Below are positions 34,020-42,485 of a stretch of DNA of 64,000 bases, one piece after another (position 1 is the stretch's first letter; every line of letters begins with the position of its first letter). The stretch is from an uncultured Lachnospiraceae bacterium (lineage in GTDB: Bacteria; Bacillota; Clostridia; Lachnospirales; Lachnospiraceae), in contig CANRJM010000005.1 in the NCBI GenBank assembly GCA_947630925.1, positions 1 to 64,000 of the forward strand, read 5' to 3'. Position numbers and translations under genes: made by a program. Under the pieces are notes generated by a model that was given only the letters and a program-made list of their open reading frames with translations, had not been told where the DNA came from and did not search any database.

Positions 34020-35978
34020 CTATCTTATCTGAAATTTTTCCATAAACTCTTCTTCCGTAATAATTGGTATTCCTAATTCCTTCGCTTTCTGATTCTTAGA
34101 AGAATGACTCCCGCTGTCATTGTTGATCAAATATGTGGTTTTCGCAGTCACACTGCCAGTTACCTTACCGCCATGACTTTCAATCTTCTCTTTTAATTCG
34201 CTGCGGTTGGCAAAATGATTGACACTGCCGGTAATGACAAACCGGATTCCTTCCATGCTTTCCGTTCCATCCTGCTGCTCCTCTTCAGAAAAGCGCACGA
34301 TCGTAAGCAAATCATCAATCATGATATTATTTTCTTCTTCCGCAAAAAAAGCTGCAAATTCTTTTGCGATCACAGGACCTACGCCTTCTATTGCTGTCAG
34401 TTCCTCCTGTTTTGCATGACGGACCCGGTTAAAATCCTGTTGAAAGGCTTTGCAGATCAATTTTGCATTGGCAGGCCCAATATTGGGGACGCCAAGACTA
34501 TACAAAAATCGGGCGGATGTTGTATCTCTGGCTTCTTCTATCGCACGTTTCAGTTTTTCAAAGGATTTTTCCCCAAATCCCTCCATTGCGATAATTTCCT
34601 CCCTGTGTTCTGCCAGCCGGAACAAATCCCCCATTGTATGGAGCAATCCTCTTGCCATCAACTTCTCAATCGTAGCCTCTGACATCCCGTCAATATTCAT
34701 AGCGTCACGGCTCACAAAATGGGAAACGGATTTTACTCTCTTCGCTAAGCATTTTTTATTCTCGCAAAACAGGACTTCTACTCCGTGTTCCCTGTGTATA
34801 CTGGTTGGCTTCTGACAGACCGGGCAAACTTTAGCAATCTCTAAGGTGCCGGAACGAGTCAGGTTTTCTGCAATCTGAGGAATAATCATATTTGCTTTAT
34901 ATACCTGTATCGTATCGCCAATCCCCAAAGCAAACTGTTTGACAATGCTGACATTGTGTACGCTGGCACGGGTAACGGTTGTCCCTTCTAACTCCACCGG
35001 ATCAAAAATTGCAACCGGATTGATCAGACCGGTTCGGGACGCGCTCCATTCCACTTCCCGGAGCGTCGTTTCCGCCACTTCATCTGCCCATTTAAAAGCA
35101 ATGGCATTTCTCGGGTATTTTGCTGTATTTCCAAGCGATTCGCCATATGCAATATCATCAAACAACAGAACCAGACCATCCGAAGGGAAATCATGCGTTT
35201 CAATTTTTGCAGCAAATCCCTCGACAGCTTCTTTTACCGTATCTGCCTGTACTCTTTGATACTCTACCACAGAAAACCCCTGTTCCTTTAAAAAAATATA
35301 TTTCTGCTCCTGCGAGTTTTTAAAATCAACGCCTTCTGCCGACACCAGAGCAAACGCAAAAAAATGGACATTCCGCTTCGCCGTAATCTCATTATTTAAC
35401 TGGCGCACTGATCCACTGCACAGATTTCTTGGATTTTTATACTGTTCCTCTTCCGGAAGCGATTGGTTGATCCGCTCAAATGCAGAATATGGAATCACTG
35501 CTTCTCCACGCAGAACCAAACGTCCTTTATACGGAATCGTCAATGGTATATTGTCAAATACCCTTGCATTATTGGTAATAACCTCTCCTACCTGACCGTT
35601 TCCACGCGTAACCGCCTTACGCAGCGTCCCCGCCTCGTATGTCAAGACCACAGTCAGACCATCCATTTTCCAGGACAACAGCCCTTCCTTACTGCCAAGC
35701 CAGGCGGCCAGTGCATCCACATCCTTTGTTTTATCCAGAGAAAGCATGGGAGAAGGATGTCTCTCCTTTGGAAGCTCGCTTACTACCTCATATCCTACCT
35801 TCTGCGTCGGGCTGCCGGATAATACCACTCCTGTCTCTTTCTCTAAAGCAATCAGTTCATCATATAACCGGTCATATGTGAAATTGCTCATAATCTCATC
35901 CTGACCCTGATAATACACCTGCGCAGCCTGATTCAGTTGTTCCGTCAGCTCACGCATTCTTTGTCTCTTATCTGACAT
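34020..35978 (-). CDS. ligA: NAD-dependent DNA ligase
   Basis: 652 aa, slightly short. It seals nicks in replication and repair using NAD. The adenylation lysine is in SWKMDGLTV (motif I, KxDG), followed by the OB fold, a Cys4 zinc finger (CPVC...CENKKC), helix-hairpin-helix repeats ([10 protein letters not shown]) and a C-terminal BRCT domain ([18 protein letters not shown]). The ATG at 35978 has GGAG six bases upstream; the frame to 36011 has no similarity. It is followed by metA and preceded by rluF on the same strand. Confidence 0.96.
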   Translation of the reverse strand: MSDKRQRMRELTEQLNQAAQVYYQGQDEIMSNFTYDRLYDELIALEKETGVVLSGSPTQKVGYEVVSELPKERHPSPMLSLDKTKDVDALAAWLGSKEGLLSWKMDGLTVVLTYEAGTLRKAVTRGNGQVGEVITNNARVFDNIPLTIPYKGRLVLRGEAVIPYSAFERINQSLPEEEQYKNPRNLCSGSVRQLNNEITAKRNVHFFAFALVSAEGVDFKNSQEQKYIFLKEQGFSVVEYQRVQADTVKEAVEGFAAKIETHDFPSDGLVLLFDDIAYGESLGNTAKYPRNAIAFKWADEVAETTLREVEWSASRTGLINPVAIFDPVELEGTTVTRASVHNVSIVKQFALGIGDTIQVYKANMIIPQIAENLTRSGTLEIAKVCPVCQKPTSIHREHGVEVLFCENKKCLAKRVKSVSHFVSRDAMNIDGMSEATIEKLMARGLLHTMGDLFRLAEHREEIIAMEGFGEKSFEKLKRAIEEARDTTSARFLYSLGVPNIGPANAKLICKAFQQDFNRVRHAKQEELTAIEGVGPVIAKEFAAFFAEEENNIMIDDLLTIVRFSEEEQQDGTESMEGIRFVITGSVNHFANRSELKEKIESHGGKVTGSVTAKTTYLINNDSGSHSSKNQKAKELGIPIITEEEFMEKFQIR

Positions 35979-36035
35979 TCTAATCTCCATTCCGGAACGT
36001 TTACAAGGCAATGCAAATATCAGATCTGCCTGCCA

Positions 36036-36749
36036 TCAAAGCTCTAATTCCTTTTTTAATTCTATGATTTCCTGTTCTGTCAAATGGCGGTAACGTCCTT
36101 TTTTTAAGCCTTTAAGCGTAATATTCATCACTCTGTCCCGCCGCAGATGGGTAACGCGGTACCCAAAATATTCACACATCCGTCGGATCTGACGGTTCAG
36201 CCCCTGCGTAATAATGATATGAAAGCTTGTTTCATCCTCTTTCCATACCTTACACGGTTTCGTAACCGTGTTCAGTATCGGCACACCCTTCGCCATTTTC
36301 TGTAAGAGATCTTCCGTTATTTTATGGTCAACGCAGACATAATATTCCTTTTCATGTCCATAACGGCTCCGCAGAATTTTTTCCATAGCTTCCCCCTGAT
36401 TGGTAAGCAAGAGCAGCCCCTCGGAAGCCTGATCCAGACGTCCGACAGGATAAATCCGTTTTGGATAGGCAATATAATCAATAACATTTTGAATTTTTTC
36501 GCCATTCTCCTCCTGCGCCGTCGTACAAACAATCCCTTTCGGCTTATAAAACGCAAGGAAGATTTCTTCCTCTTCTTTTGATACTTTTTTTCCGTCCACT
36601 TCTATACTCTGCCCGGGCAGCACTCTTTCTCCCGCTGTTGCCGGCCTTCCGTCAATCGTAACACGTCCTGCTTCTATAATGCGATCCCCCTCCCGTCTGG
36701 AACACACCCCTGCTTCGCTTAAAAACTTATTGATCCTAATTCCATCCAT
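36036..36749 (-). CDS. Pseudouridine synthase, RluB/RluF family
   Basis: 237 aa. An N-terminal S4 RNA-binding domain (RINKFLSEAGVCSRREGDRII) precedes the catalytic domain with YPVGRLDQASEGLLLLTN, whose Asp is the nucleophile. Members modify 23S rRNA helix 69/74 or 2604/2605; the short C-terminus resembles RluF, but the target base is not decided. GGAGAAAGC precedes the ATG. Confidence 0.93.
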   Translation of the reverse strand: MDGIRINKFLSEAGVCSRREGDRIIEAGRVTIDGRPATAGERVLPGQSIEVDGKKVSKEEEEIFLAFYKPKGIVCTTAQEENGEKIQNVIDYIAYPKRIYPVGRLDQASEGLLLLTNQGEAMEKILRSRYGHEKEYYVCVDHKITEDLLQKMAKGVPILNTVTKPCKVWKEDETSFHIIITQGLNRQIRRMCEYFGYRVTHLRRDRVMNITLKGLKKGRYRHLTEQEIIELKKELEL

Positions 36750-36809
36750 GCTTTCTCCATTCTATCCGCTGTTTTCATTTCCGGCTTTCACCGGTAACGC
36801 CTGCAAGCC

Positions 36810-36935
36810 TCATTCCCTCATATGGTAAAAAATCCGAGAATCCCTAAAGATACCTACATGTCCAAGTTTCCTTAAAAACATGTTATCTTCCAGTTCATCC
36901 CGGACTATGCCAAACGTTTTTCCTTGCTCCTTCAT
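36810..36935 (-). CDS. Possible 41-residue ORF
   Basis: An open frame of 41 codons (MKEQGKTFGIVRDELED...) sits between the membrane-anchored unknown gene and the pseudouridine synthase. It is charged and could be a real small protein, but its ribosome-binding site is poor (ACGGA directly before the ATG). No family is recognised. Confidence 0.22.
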   Translation of the reverse strand: MKEQGKTFGIVRDELEDNMFLRKLGHVGIFRDSRIFYHMRE

Positions 36936-36956
36936 TCCGTTCAATAATATTCCCGC

Positions 36957-37667
36957 TTACTGCGTCGCAGGCGTCTGACCGGCCTGTGATGCTTCCTGAT
37001 TGATATTCTCATTATTCTCGACTGCGCTCTCACTATCCGAACTTTCTAACATCTGATAAAAATCACGGACATCAGCATTCTTGCTGACAATATCCTGCAG
37101 TTTCTTTTGTACGGTACTAATCAGTTTCTTTACCGCAGCGCTGTCGTCCAGCTCATGGATCGCCTTTAAATCCTCATTTTCAACGGGACTAAAGGAGATA
37201 ACAAATTCTCCTTCGTCATTCATGGCGACAACCAGAGCAGCTAACGACGGAACTAACGTATCAATATCATAAATTTTTGCCTCGCAGTATACATAGACGC
37301 GGTACAGTCCCTCCCGCAGGCCTTTGTTCAAAATCATACATTCAATATTCTTATAATCTTCAATATACTCTGCATCCGAAATCAGACGCTTTTCTTCTAC
37401 ATGGGACGCATCGCTGACACATTTTTTCAGTTCGTCCATATCAACTTCCAACTTAGCATGATAATATCGTTTCACAAGGGAATCTATCTCTTCTTCAATA
37501 TCGTTATCAGACATGACAGATAATGCACTTCCGGTAGAAGTCTGGGACGTAACATTGCTTCCGATGGAAAAATTTACATTAGGAGCAATCAGCGAAAATG
37601 TTCCCATACCAATCAGCATAATTGCCAAAGTAATAAACAAAATAATCTTTTTGTATTTAAATCGCAT
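36957..37667 (-). CDS. Membrane-anchored protein of unknown function
   Basis: 236 aa. A single hydrophobic segment near the N-terminus (IILFITLAIMLIGMGTFSLIA, about 9-28) follows a basic start, giving an N-terminal anchor with the rest outside. The body (about 60-190) alternates helices and strands in a way reminiscent of NTF2-like folds (YYHAKLEVDMDELKKCV...), and the tail is a Gln/Glu/Ser-rich low-complexity stretch. I do not recognise a named family. The start at 37667 is chosen because upstream codons overlap the tRNA gene; AAAGGA lies 12 bases upstream. It starts 44 bases after tRNA-Arg with no terminator between, so it may be co-transcribed with the tRNA. Confidence 0.75.
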   Translation of the reverse strand: MRFKYKKIILFITLAIMLIGMGTFSLIAPNVNFSIGSNVTSQTSTGSALSVMSDNDIEEEIDSLVKRYYHAKLEVDMDELKKCVSDASHVEEKRLISDAEYIEDYKNIECMILNKGLREGLYRVYVYCEAKIYDIDTLVPSLAALVVAMNDEGEFVISFSPVENEDLKAIHELDDSAAVKKLISTVQKKLQDIVSKNADVRDFYQMLESSDSESAVENNENINQEASQAGQTPATQ

Positions 37668-37711
37668 AGAATGCGCACATCCTTTCCATTGCACAGCAAA
37701 TAACGGGAAAG

Positions 37712-37786
37712 CGCACCTGAAGGGACTCGAACCCCCGCAAAACACGGTTCCGGAAACCGTTGCTCTATCCACTGAGCTACAGGTGC
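37712..37786 (-). tRNA. tRNA-Arg, anticodon CCG
   Basis: The minus strand folds as a cloverleaf: acceptor GCACCTG/CAGGTGC, D arm GCTC/GAGC, anticodon stem ACGGT/ACCGT with loop TTCCGGA (anticodon CCG), T arm around TTCGAGT, discriminator G. The variable region is seven bases (GTTTTGC), slightly long. CCA is not encoded. Confidence 0.95.
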
Positions 37787-37809
37787 ACATTGATTAAACA
37801 AACGAAAAG

Positions 37810-37838
37810 ATTATAGCATATTTTCTTCCGCTTGTAAA
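37810..37838 (-). promoter_or_regulatory. Promoter of tRNA-Arg
   Basis: On the minus strand TTTACA (37833-37838), a 17 base spacer and TGC-TATAAT (37810-37815, extended -10) end 24 bases before the tRNA 5' end. Confidence 0.8.
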
Positions 37839-37887
37839 GATTTCTTCTCAGTGAATTTTGTACGATTTTTTCTCCTGCATAACCTTT

Positions 37888-38817
37888 TTAGTATTTCCGA
37901 ATGATATTTTCCCTAACGGAATAATAATATATCTGATCGGATAAAATTTCTTCCCTATCGACACAGGTTATATTTACCTCATGTACCATATTGCGCAATT
38001 CCTGCCTGTTCCCGATATCGGCCGGTACTGCGAGCACTTCATGTATGCTGCTCGGCAGCAGATAATAATCCCCTTCCAATAAAACTCCAAGATCCTCTAA
38101 AACATGCTCATATAAAAGAACGGCCGCTCCATTGATTCCCATATGATTGGTAATGACATACGGTTCTTTCTGGTCCCCGTTTTCATATTGCTCCGGCAGC
38201 AGCCCTTCTATTTTTCTGCTCTCCCCCGCTCCATTCCCAAGCATTTCTGACACCATAGCGCTTAAACTGCATATTCGCCGTGGAAATAACCTTTCCGTAT
38301 TCCCACGCGCTATTTTAAGCAAGTCTGTTTCATTTAATCCCCATTGCTCCATGAGATAACGGGAAATCCTGACAGAACGGATGCTTTCTTTCTCCTTCTG
38401 TATCAGCAGATAAAAAACAATGCTTAAATCCAAAAACGGAAGATATGGTATATCAGACAATATGTTTTCATTTCTTTCATGTGAAATCAGCCGAAAAAAA
38501 ATGCGGTCTCTGCAGGATTCAAAAGTAAGACAAAGGGACGCATCGGATTGAACCAGTTTTTCTGTCTGATAGGAAAAAACAATCTGCTGCGCCAACTCCT
38601 CCAGAGAATATCCCGCCTTATATTTTTCATAATAGGCAGAAAGATAAAAACTGGGAGAAAGATTTCCTGATTTGGAAGAAAACAGCAAAACATCTGCTTC
38701 CACTCCATTGTTTCTTTGAATCCTCCTCTGTTTTACTATGATTCCCCCTTTTAATTTTTCTGAAATGATTTCCTGTAATCTTCGGCAAAAAACCGAATAT
38801 GTAAGATCTTCTTTCAT
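37888..38817 (-). CDS. DUF5688-like protein of unknown function
   Basis: 309 aa. No transmembrane segment or known catalytic motif. The segment SFYLSAYYEKYKAGYSLEELAQQIV (about 55-80) resembles the DUF5688 family that is multi-copy in Lachnospiraceae and whose role is unknown. GAGG lies four bases before the ATG. It is isolated: a 528 base gap lies upstream and tRNA-Arg downstream. Confidence 0.7.
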   Translation of the reverse strand: MKEDLTYSVFCRRLQEIISEKLKGGIIVKQRRIQRNNGVEADVLLFSSKSGNLSPSFYLSAYYEKYKAGYSLEELAQQIVFSYQTEKLVQSDASLCLTFESCRDRIFFRLISHERNENILSDIPYLPFLDLSIVFYLLIQKEKESIRSVRISRYLMEQWGLNETDLLKIARGNTERLFPRRICSLSAMVSEMLGNGAGESRKIEGLLPEQYENGDQKEPYVITNHMGINGAAVLLYEHVLEDLGVLLEGDYYLLPSSIHEVLAVPADIGNRQELRNMVHEVNITCVDREEILSDQIYYYSVRENIIRKY

Positions 38818-38884
38818 AAAACCTCATTTCCCACCCTATATACGATGTTTCAATAAATTTGTGTAATATTAGGGAATTCTCCTG

Positions 38885-38951
38885 ATTCCGGCGTTAAGTA
38901 TGAATAACTGAACCTCTTTGTTTTTGCCTTATTGTTACTTATCTCCGGAAT
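38885..38951. repeat. Imperfect 16 bp inverted repeat
   Basis: ATTCCGGCGTTAAGTA (38885-38900) and TACTTATCTCCGGAAT (38936-38951) pair at 14 of 16 positions around a 35 base loop. No T tract follows on either strand. Confidence 0.4.
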
Positions 38952-39222
38952 TGAAATTGTGATTCCTCCGTAAAGGGAGAGTATTTTACTTTGGACTCAG
39001 GTGAATTTTTGAAATGGCATATCCGCCTGTCATTGACAGAAAGCCTTTCGTGGAAAATAACCGCTATAACAGCAGTATCCTAAGAATTCATAGAAAATTA
39101 CTTTAGAAAATTTACCGATTTCATTTCATGGGAAAATCCCCTGTAATTAGAATAGCAGATTCCTATCTTTCCCGCAACGGCAAAACCCGACAAAGAAAAA
39201 GCAGAATATTCACGGTTTATAC

Positions 39223-39268
39223 AAAAAGCACAAGAAGCGCATTGTAAAAAATACAGCGCTTCTTGTGC
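39223..39268 (-). terminator. Strong terminator after nfnB
   Basis: GCACAAGAAGCGC (39228-39240) pairs exactly with GCGCTTCTTGTGC (39256-39268), a perfect 13 bp stem followed on the minus strand by TTTTTG. It lies about 80 bases past the nfnB stop. Confidence 0.93.
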
Positions 39269-39345
39269 AATCTTTCTTTTTCCTATAATTTTTTTGTTGA
39301 AATCTTCCAATAGGGACAAAGCTGTCTATCAAAGGAGAATGGCTT

Positions 39346-40737
39346 TTATTTCTGACTTAAAAACTCATCGATCCCCTTTGCGGCAGCCTTACCGGCCCCC
39401 ATCGCAAGAATAACAGTAGCTGCGCCGGTAACTGCATCGCCTCCGGCATATACCTTAGCTTTGGACGTCTGACCATTCTCTTCCTCGGCTACAATGCATT
39501 TTCTTTTGTTCAGAGCCAGACCTTCCGTTGTAGAAGAAATCAATGGATTCGGACTGGTGCCAAGCGACATAATGACTGTATCGACATCTAAAGTAAATTC
39601 CGAACCCGGTATCTCAACCGGTCTCCTTCTTCCTGACTCATCCGGCTCTCCAAGCTCCATACGGATACATGTCATACCTTTGACATTTCCATTATCATCC
39701 ACCAAAATCTCCGTCGGATTGGTTAAGAGGTCGAAAATAATTCCCTCTTCTTTGGCATGATGTACCTCTTCCACTCTGGCCGGTAATTCCTCTTCACTGC
39801 GCCGATAAACAATATGCACATCCGCACCAAGACGAAGCGCCGTTCTTGCAGCATCCATTGCAACATTGCCGCCGCCAACAACGGCAACTTTGCTGCCAGC
39901 CGCAATCGGTGTCGCATAGGAATCGTCAAATGCCTTCATCAAATTGCTTCGTGTCAGATATTCATTTGCAGAAAATACACCATTGGCATTCTCGCCCGGA
40001 ATCCCCATAAATCTCGGAAGTCCTGCTCCTGAGCCAATAAATACGGCATCAAATCCTTCATCTGTCAGCAACTCGTCAATCGTAATCGATTTACCGATTA
40101 CAACATTTGTCTCAATCTTTACTCCCAGTGATTTGACATTTTCCACTTCACAGTCTACTACTTTCTCTTTTGGAAGACGGAATTCCGGAATTCCATAGGA
40201 CAATACCCCGCCCGCCTTATGAAGCGCCTCGAAAATGGTAACTTCATAACCAAGCTTTGCCAAATCTCCGGCGCAGGTAAGACCTGCCGGTCCAGAGCCA
40301 ATGACAGCAACCTTCTTTCCGTTTTTCTTCTCCGCTTTTTCAGGCTTTACGCCTTCTTCCCGTGCCGTATCTGCAACAAAACGCTCCAACTTACCAATGG
40401 ATACTGCGTCTCCTTTGATCCCACGAATGCATTTGGCCTCGCATTGGCTTTCCTGCGGGCATACGCGTCCACAGACCGCCGGAAGTGCAGAATATGTTCC
40501 TATGACACGATATGCATCCTCTACCCTGCCCTCTGCGAGTTCTTTGATAAATTTCGGAATATCAATATTAACCGGACATCCTTTCACGCATTGCGGATTC
40601 TTGCATTGCAGGCAACGTGTGGCCTCAGCCATTGCCTCTTCTTTATTGTACCCCAGGCAAACCTCTTCAAAATTGGTCGCACGAACCTTTGGGTCCTGTT
40701 CCCGCACAGGCACTCTCTTTAATACATCTACTTCCAT
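39346..40737 (-). CDS. NfnB-like NADPH-binding subunit (glutamate synthase small chain family)
   Basis: 463 aa. The N-terminal region carries cysteine clusters for 4Fe-4S centres (CLQCKNPQCVKGCP; CGRVCPQESQCEAKC), followed by two nucleotide-binding domains (VIGSGPAGLTCAGDLAKLGYE; VVGGGNVAMDAARTALRLG). Such proteins are often annotated gltA/gltD. The FNR-like partner directly upstream on the same strand argues for NfnAB, the electron-bifurcating NADH-dependent reduced ferredoxin:NADP+ oxidoreductase, rather than glutamate synthase. No gltB large chain is present. The ATG at 40737 has GGAGG five bases upstream. Confidence 0.88.
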   Translation of the reverse strand: MEVDVLKRVPVREQDPKVRATNFEEVCLGYNKEEAMAEATRCLQCKNPQCVKGCPVNIDIPKFIKELAEGRVEDAYRVIGTYSALPAVCGRVCPQESQCEAKCIRGIKGDAVSIGKLERFVADTAREEGVKPEKAEKKNGKKVAVIGSGPAGLTCAGDLAKLGYEVTIFEALHKAGGVLSYGIPEFRLPKEKVVDCEVENVKSLGVKIETNVVIGKSITIDELLTDEGFDAVFIGSGAGLPRFMGIPGENANGVFSANEYLTRSNLMKAFDDSYATPIAAGSKVAVVGGGNVAMDAARTALRLGADVHIVYRRSEEELPARVEEVHHAKEEGIIFDLLTNPTEILVDDNGNVKGMTCIRMELGEPDESGRRRPVEIPGSEFTLDVDTVIMSLGTSPNPLISSTTEGLALNKRKCIVAEEENGQTSKAKVYAGGDAVTGAATVILAMGAGKAAAKGIDEFLSQK

Positions 40738-40820
40738 GATTACCTCCATTTTGCAGCTCTTATTTTCTCTATTGATTTTCTATACAAATTCCCGTTTGGC
40801 TGTCTGTTTATGTATTCCCG

Positions 40821-41705
40821 TTATCCGTTACAATTTCCACAGCCGCCATGATGGGAAGCGCCTTCCGTACGGCGAAGCATTGCCTTGCCTTCTTCCGTCT
40901 GATACATCCGCTGACGCTTCATCGCCTGGTCAAAATCCACCAGATGACCGTCAAACTCCGGTCCATCTACACAGGCAAACTTGATTTCGTCTCCTACCTG
41001 AAGGCGGCAGGCTCCGCACATTCCTGTACCATCTACCATAATTGGATTCATACTGACAATCGTTGGAATCCCCAATTCCTTCGTTAAAAGGCTGACAAAC
41101 TTCATCATAATCATCGGACCGATAGCAACCACTCTGGTATATTTCTTTCCCTGATTCTTTACCAGATCCTGAATCAAATCGCAGCCATTGCCCTGGAAGC
41201 CATAAGAACCATCATCTGTAGCAATATACAGATTACCGGCAACTTTACGCATGGCATCCTCCAAAATCATAATATCCTTTGTACGGGCGCCGATAATAAC
41301 ATCGACATCAATCCCATGCTCATGCATCCATTTTACCTGTGGATAGACAGGAGCAGTACCGACTCCTCCGCAGACAAAGAGTATGCTCTCTTTTTTCAAT
41401 TCTTCGATTGGCATTTTAATTAACTCAGATGCGCAGCCAAGCGGACCGACAAAATCCATGAATGATTCTCCAACCTCATATTCCGCCATTTCTTCTGTCG
41501 ATGCCCCTACTTTCTGAAAGACAATCGTTACTGTTCCTTTTTCTCTATCATAATCACAGACTGTCAACGGAATACGTTCTCCTGTTTCATCCATTTTCAC
41601 AATGACAAACTGTCCCGGCTGACAGGACTTTGCTACTCTTGGCGCCTCAACATCCATCAGCCAGATGTTGTTCGCAAGATATTCTTTTTTTAAAATCTGA
41701 TACAT
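40821..41705 (-). CDS. NfnA-like NADH-binding subunit (FNR/dihydroorotate dehydrogenase electron-transfer family)
   Basis: 294 aa. An FAD-binding barrel (GERIPLTVCDYD) and an NAD-binding domain (FVCGGVGTAPVYPQ) are followed by a 2Fe-2S cysteine set (GTGMCGACRLQ ... FACVDGP). It matches the NfnA/SudB type. With NfnB it balances NADH, NADPH and ferredoxin pools in anaerobes. The C-terminal HHGGCGNCNG is a small Cys/His tail. GGAGG precedes the ATG. The gap to nfnB is 83 bases. Confidence 0.88.
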   Translation of the reverse strand: MYQILKKEYLANNIWLMDVEAPRVAKSCQPGQFVIVKMDETGERIPLTVCDYDREKGTVTIVFQKVGASTEEMAEYEVGESFMDFVGPLGCASELIKMPIEELKKESILFVCGGVGTAPVYPQVKWMHEHGIDVDVIIGARTKDIMILEDAMRKVAGNLYIATDDGSYGFQGNGCDLIQDLVKNQGKKYTRVVAIGPMIMMKFVSLLTKELGIPTIVSMNPIMVDGTGMCGACRLQVGDEIKFACVDGPEFDGHLVDFDQAMKRQRMYQTEEGKAMLRRTEGASHHGGCGNCNG

Positions 41706-41753
41706 AAATAAGCCTCCATCCTTCTTTTTGGATATCCTGAAACGGACCTCCTT

Positions 41754-42248
41754 TTATTTTACTTTCAATACATCCAGATTACCACATTGCGATAAAAAAC
41801 TGTTTGTATATCTTTCATCATTACTTACATTTTCGCCAAACCAGTCTGGCGGTACAAAATGGGACGCATCCTCCTCATCAGTAAATTCCACCTCAATAAA
41901 ATAAAGCCCCTCCAATTGGTTATGGAACAAATCTAACTCGCCGGTATGTCCATCCGGCAACGGCACCAGATACCGTGTCTTTGTAATCATATAACCGTCT
42001 GTCTTGGCGCGCAGATGGAAATATCCCTCTTCTGTTAAAGGAAGTTCCGTCTCATGGTTCCTGCGTACCTTCTCACCTGTTGGCTGCAAACCCATAGTGG
42101 ATTTGTATGTTAAAATGTAACTGGAATCGCTTTTTCGAATCCGTACAACCGGACTGGTGCAAAGATATCCCTGCTCAATTTCTTTCTTTTCAAAATCCTC
42201 CAGATAATCCGGAAGCTTCCTTACTAAGAATTTTTTCTCAATTTCCAT
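41754..42248 (-). CDS. CYTH-domain protein (triphosphate tunnel family)
   Basis: 164 aa. The ExExK signature (MEIEKKF) starts the protein; further charged strands (VVRIRKS, YILTYKS, KTRYLVPL, ELDLF, FIEVEF) line the tunnel that binds triphosphates with divalent metal. Members hydrolyse inorganic tripolyphosphate or thiamine triphosphate, or cyclise ATP; the substrate here is unknown. It follows the small membrane protein gene by 21 bases, at the tail of the his run. Confidence 0.88.
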   Translation of the reverse strand: MEIEKKFLVRKLPDYLEDFEKKEIEQGYLCTSPVVRIRKSDSSYILTYKSTMGLQPTGEKVRRNHETELPLTEEGYFHLRAKTDGYMITKTRYLVPLPDGHTGELDLFHNQLEGLYFIEVEFTDEEDASHFVPPDWFGENVSNDERYTNSFLSQCGNLDVLKVK

Positions 42249-42269
42249 TACTTTCCAGGCGCGCTTTTG

Positions 42270-42452
42270 CTACGCTTCCTCCGTCTCATGATTTACCGCA
42301 GTCTTTTCATTTTTTCTCTTGCGCATTCTAATACCAAGCAGGATTGCTCCCAGAGCAATTATCACACTGACAATGTACTTTACCAGATACCACAAAAAAG
42401 CACCGCCAAACGTAAAATCGACAATTCCTTTTGCTAAAAGTGCAGCTATCAT
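42270..42452 (-). CDS. Small membrane protein of unknown function
   Basis: 60 aa with one hydrophobic segment (about 18-40, GAFLWYLVKYIVSVIIALGA) and a basic, charged C-terminal tail (RMRKRKNEKTAVNHETEEA), so the tail should be cytoplasmic. GGAGGG precedes the ATG at good spacing, supporting a real gene. No family recognised. It sits 33 bases after hisIE. Confidence 0.6.
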   Translation of the reverse strand: MIAALLAKGIVDFTFGGAFLWYLVKYIVSVIIALGAILLGIRMRKRKNEKTAVNHETEEA

Positions 42453-42485
42453 TCTTTTCCCTCCATTCCAACGTCTGCTCCGATA

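Larger units (their letters stand above)
38818..39345. other. 528 bp gene-free gap
   Basis: Holds the nfn terminator (39223-39268) at its right end and an imperfect inverted repeat (38885-38900 with 38936-38951). No clear promoter for the DUF5688 gene and no supported coding frame; a 73-codon minus-strand frame crosses the terminator hairpin and lacks similarity. Confidence 0.6.

Noticed and set aside
33900-34100. SAM riboswitch or T-box upstream of metA
   Set aside because: Only 14 bases separate ligA and metA, and no such leader is present.
39098-39319. 73-codon minus-strand frame
   Set aside because: It crosses the strong nfnB terminator hairpin and shows no similarity.
39346-40737. Glutamate synthase small chain (gltD) label
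   Set aside because: No large chain is present and the FNR-like partner fits NfnAB better; the name is left blank.
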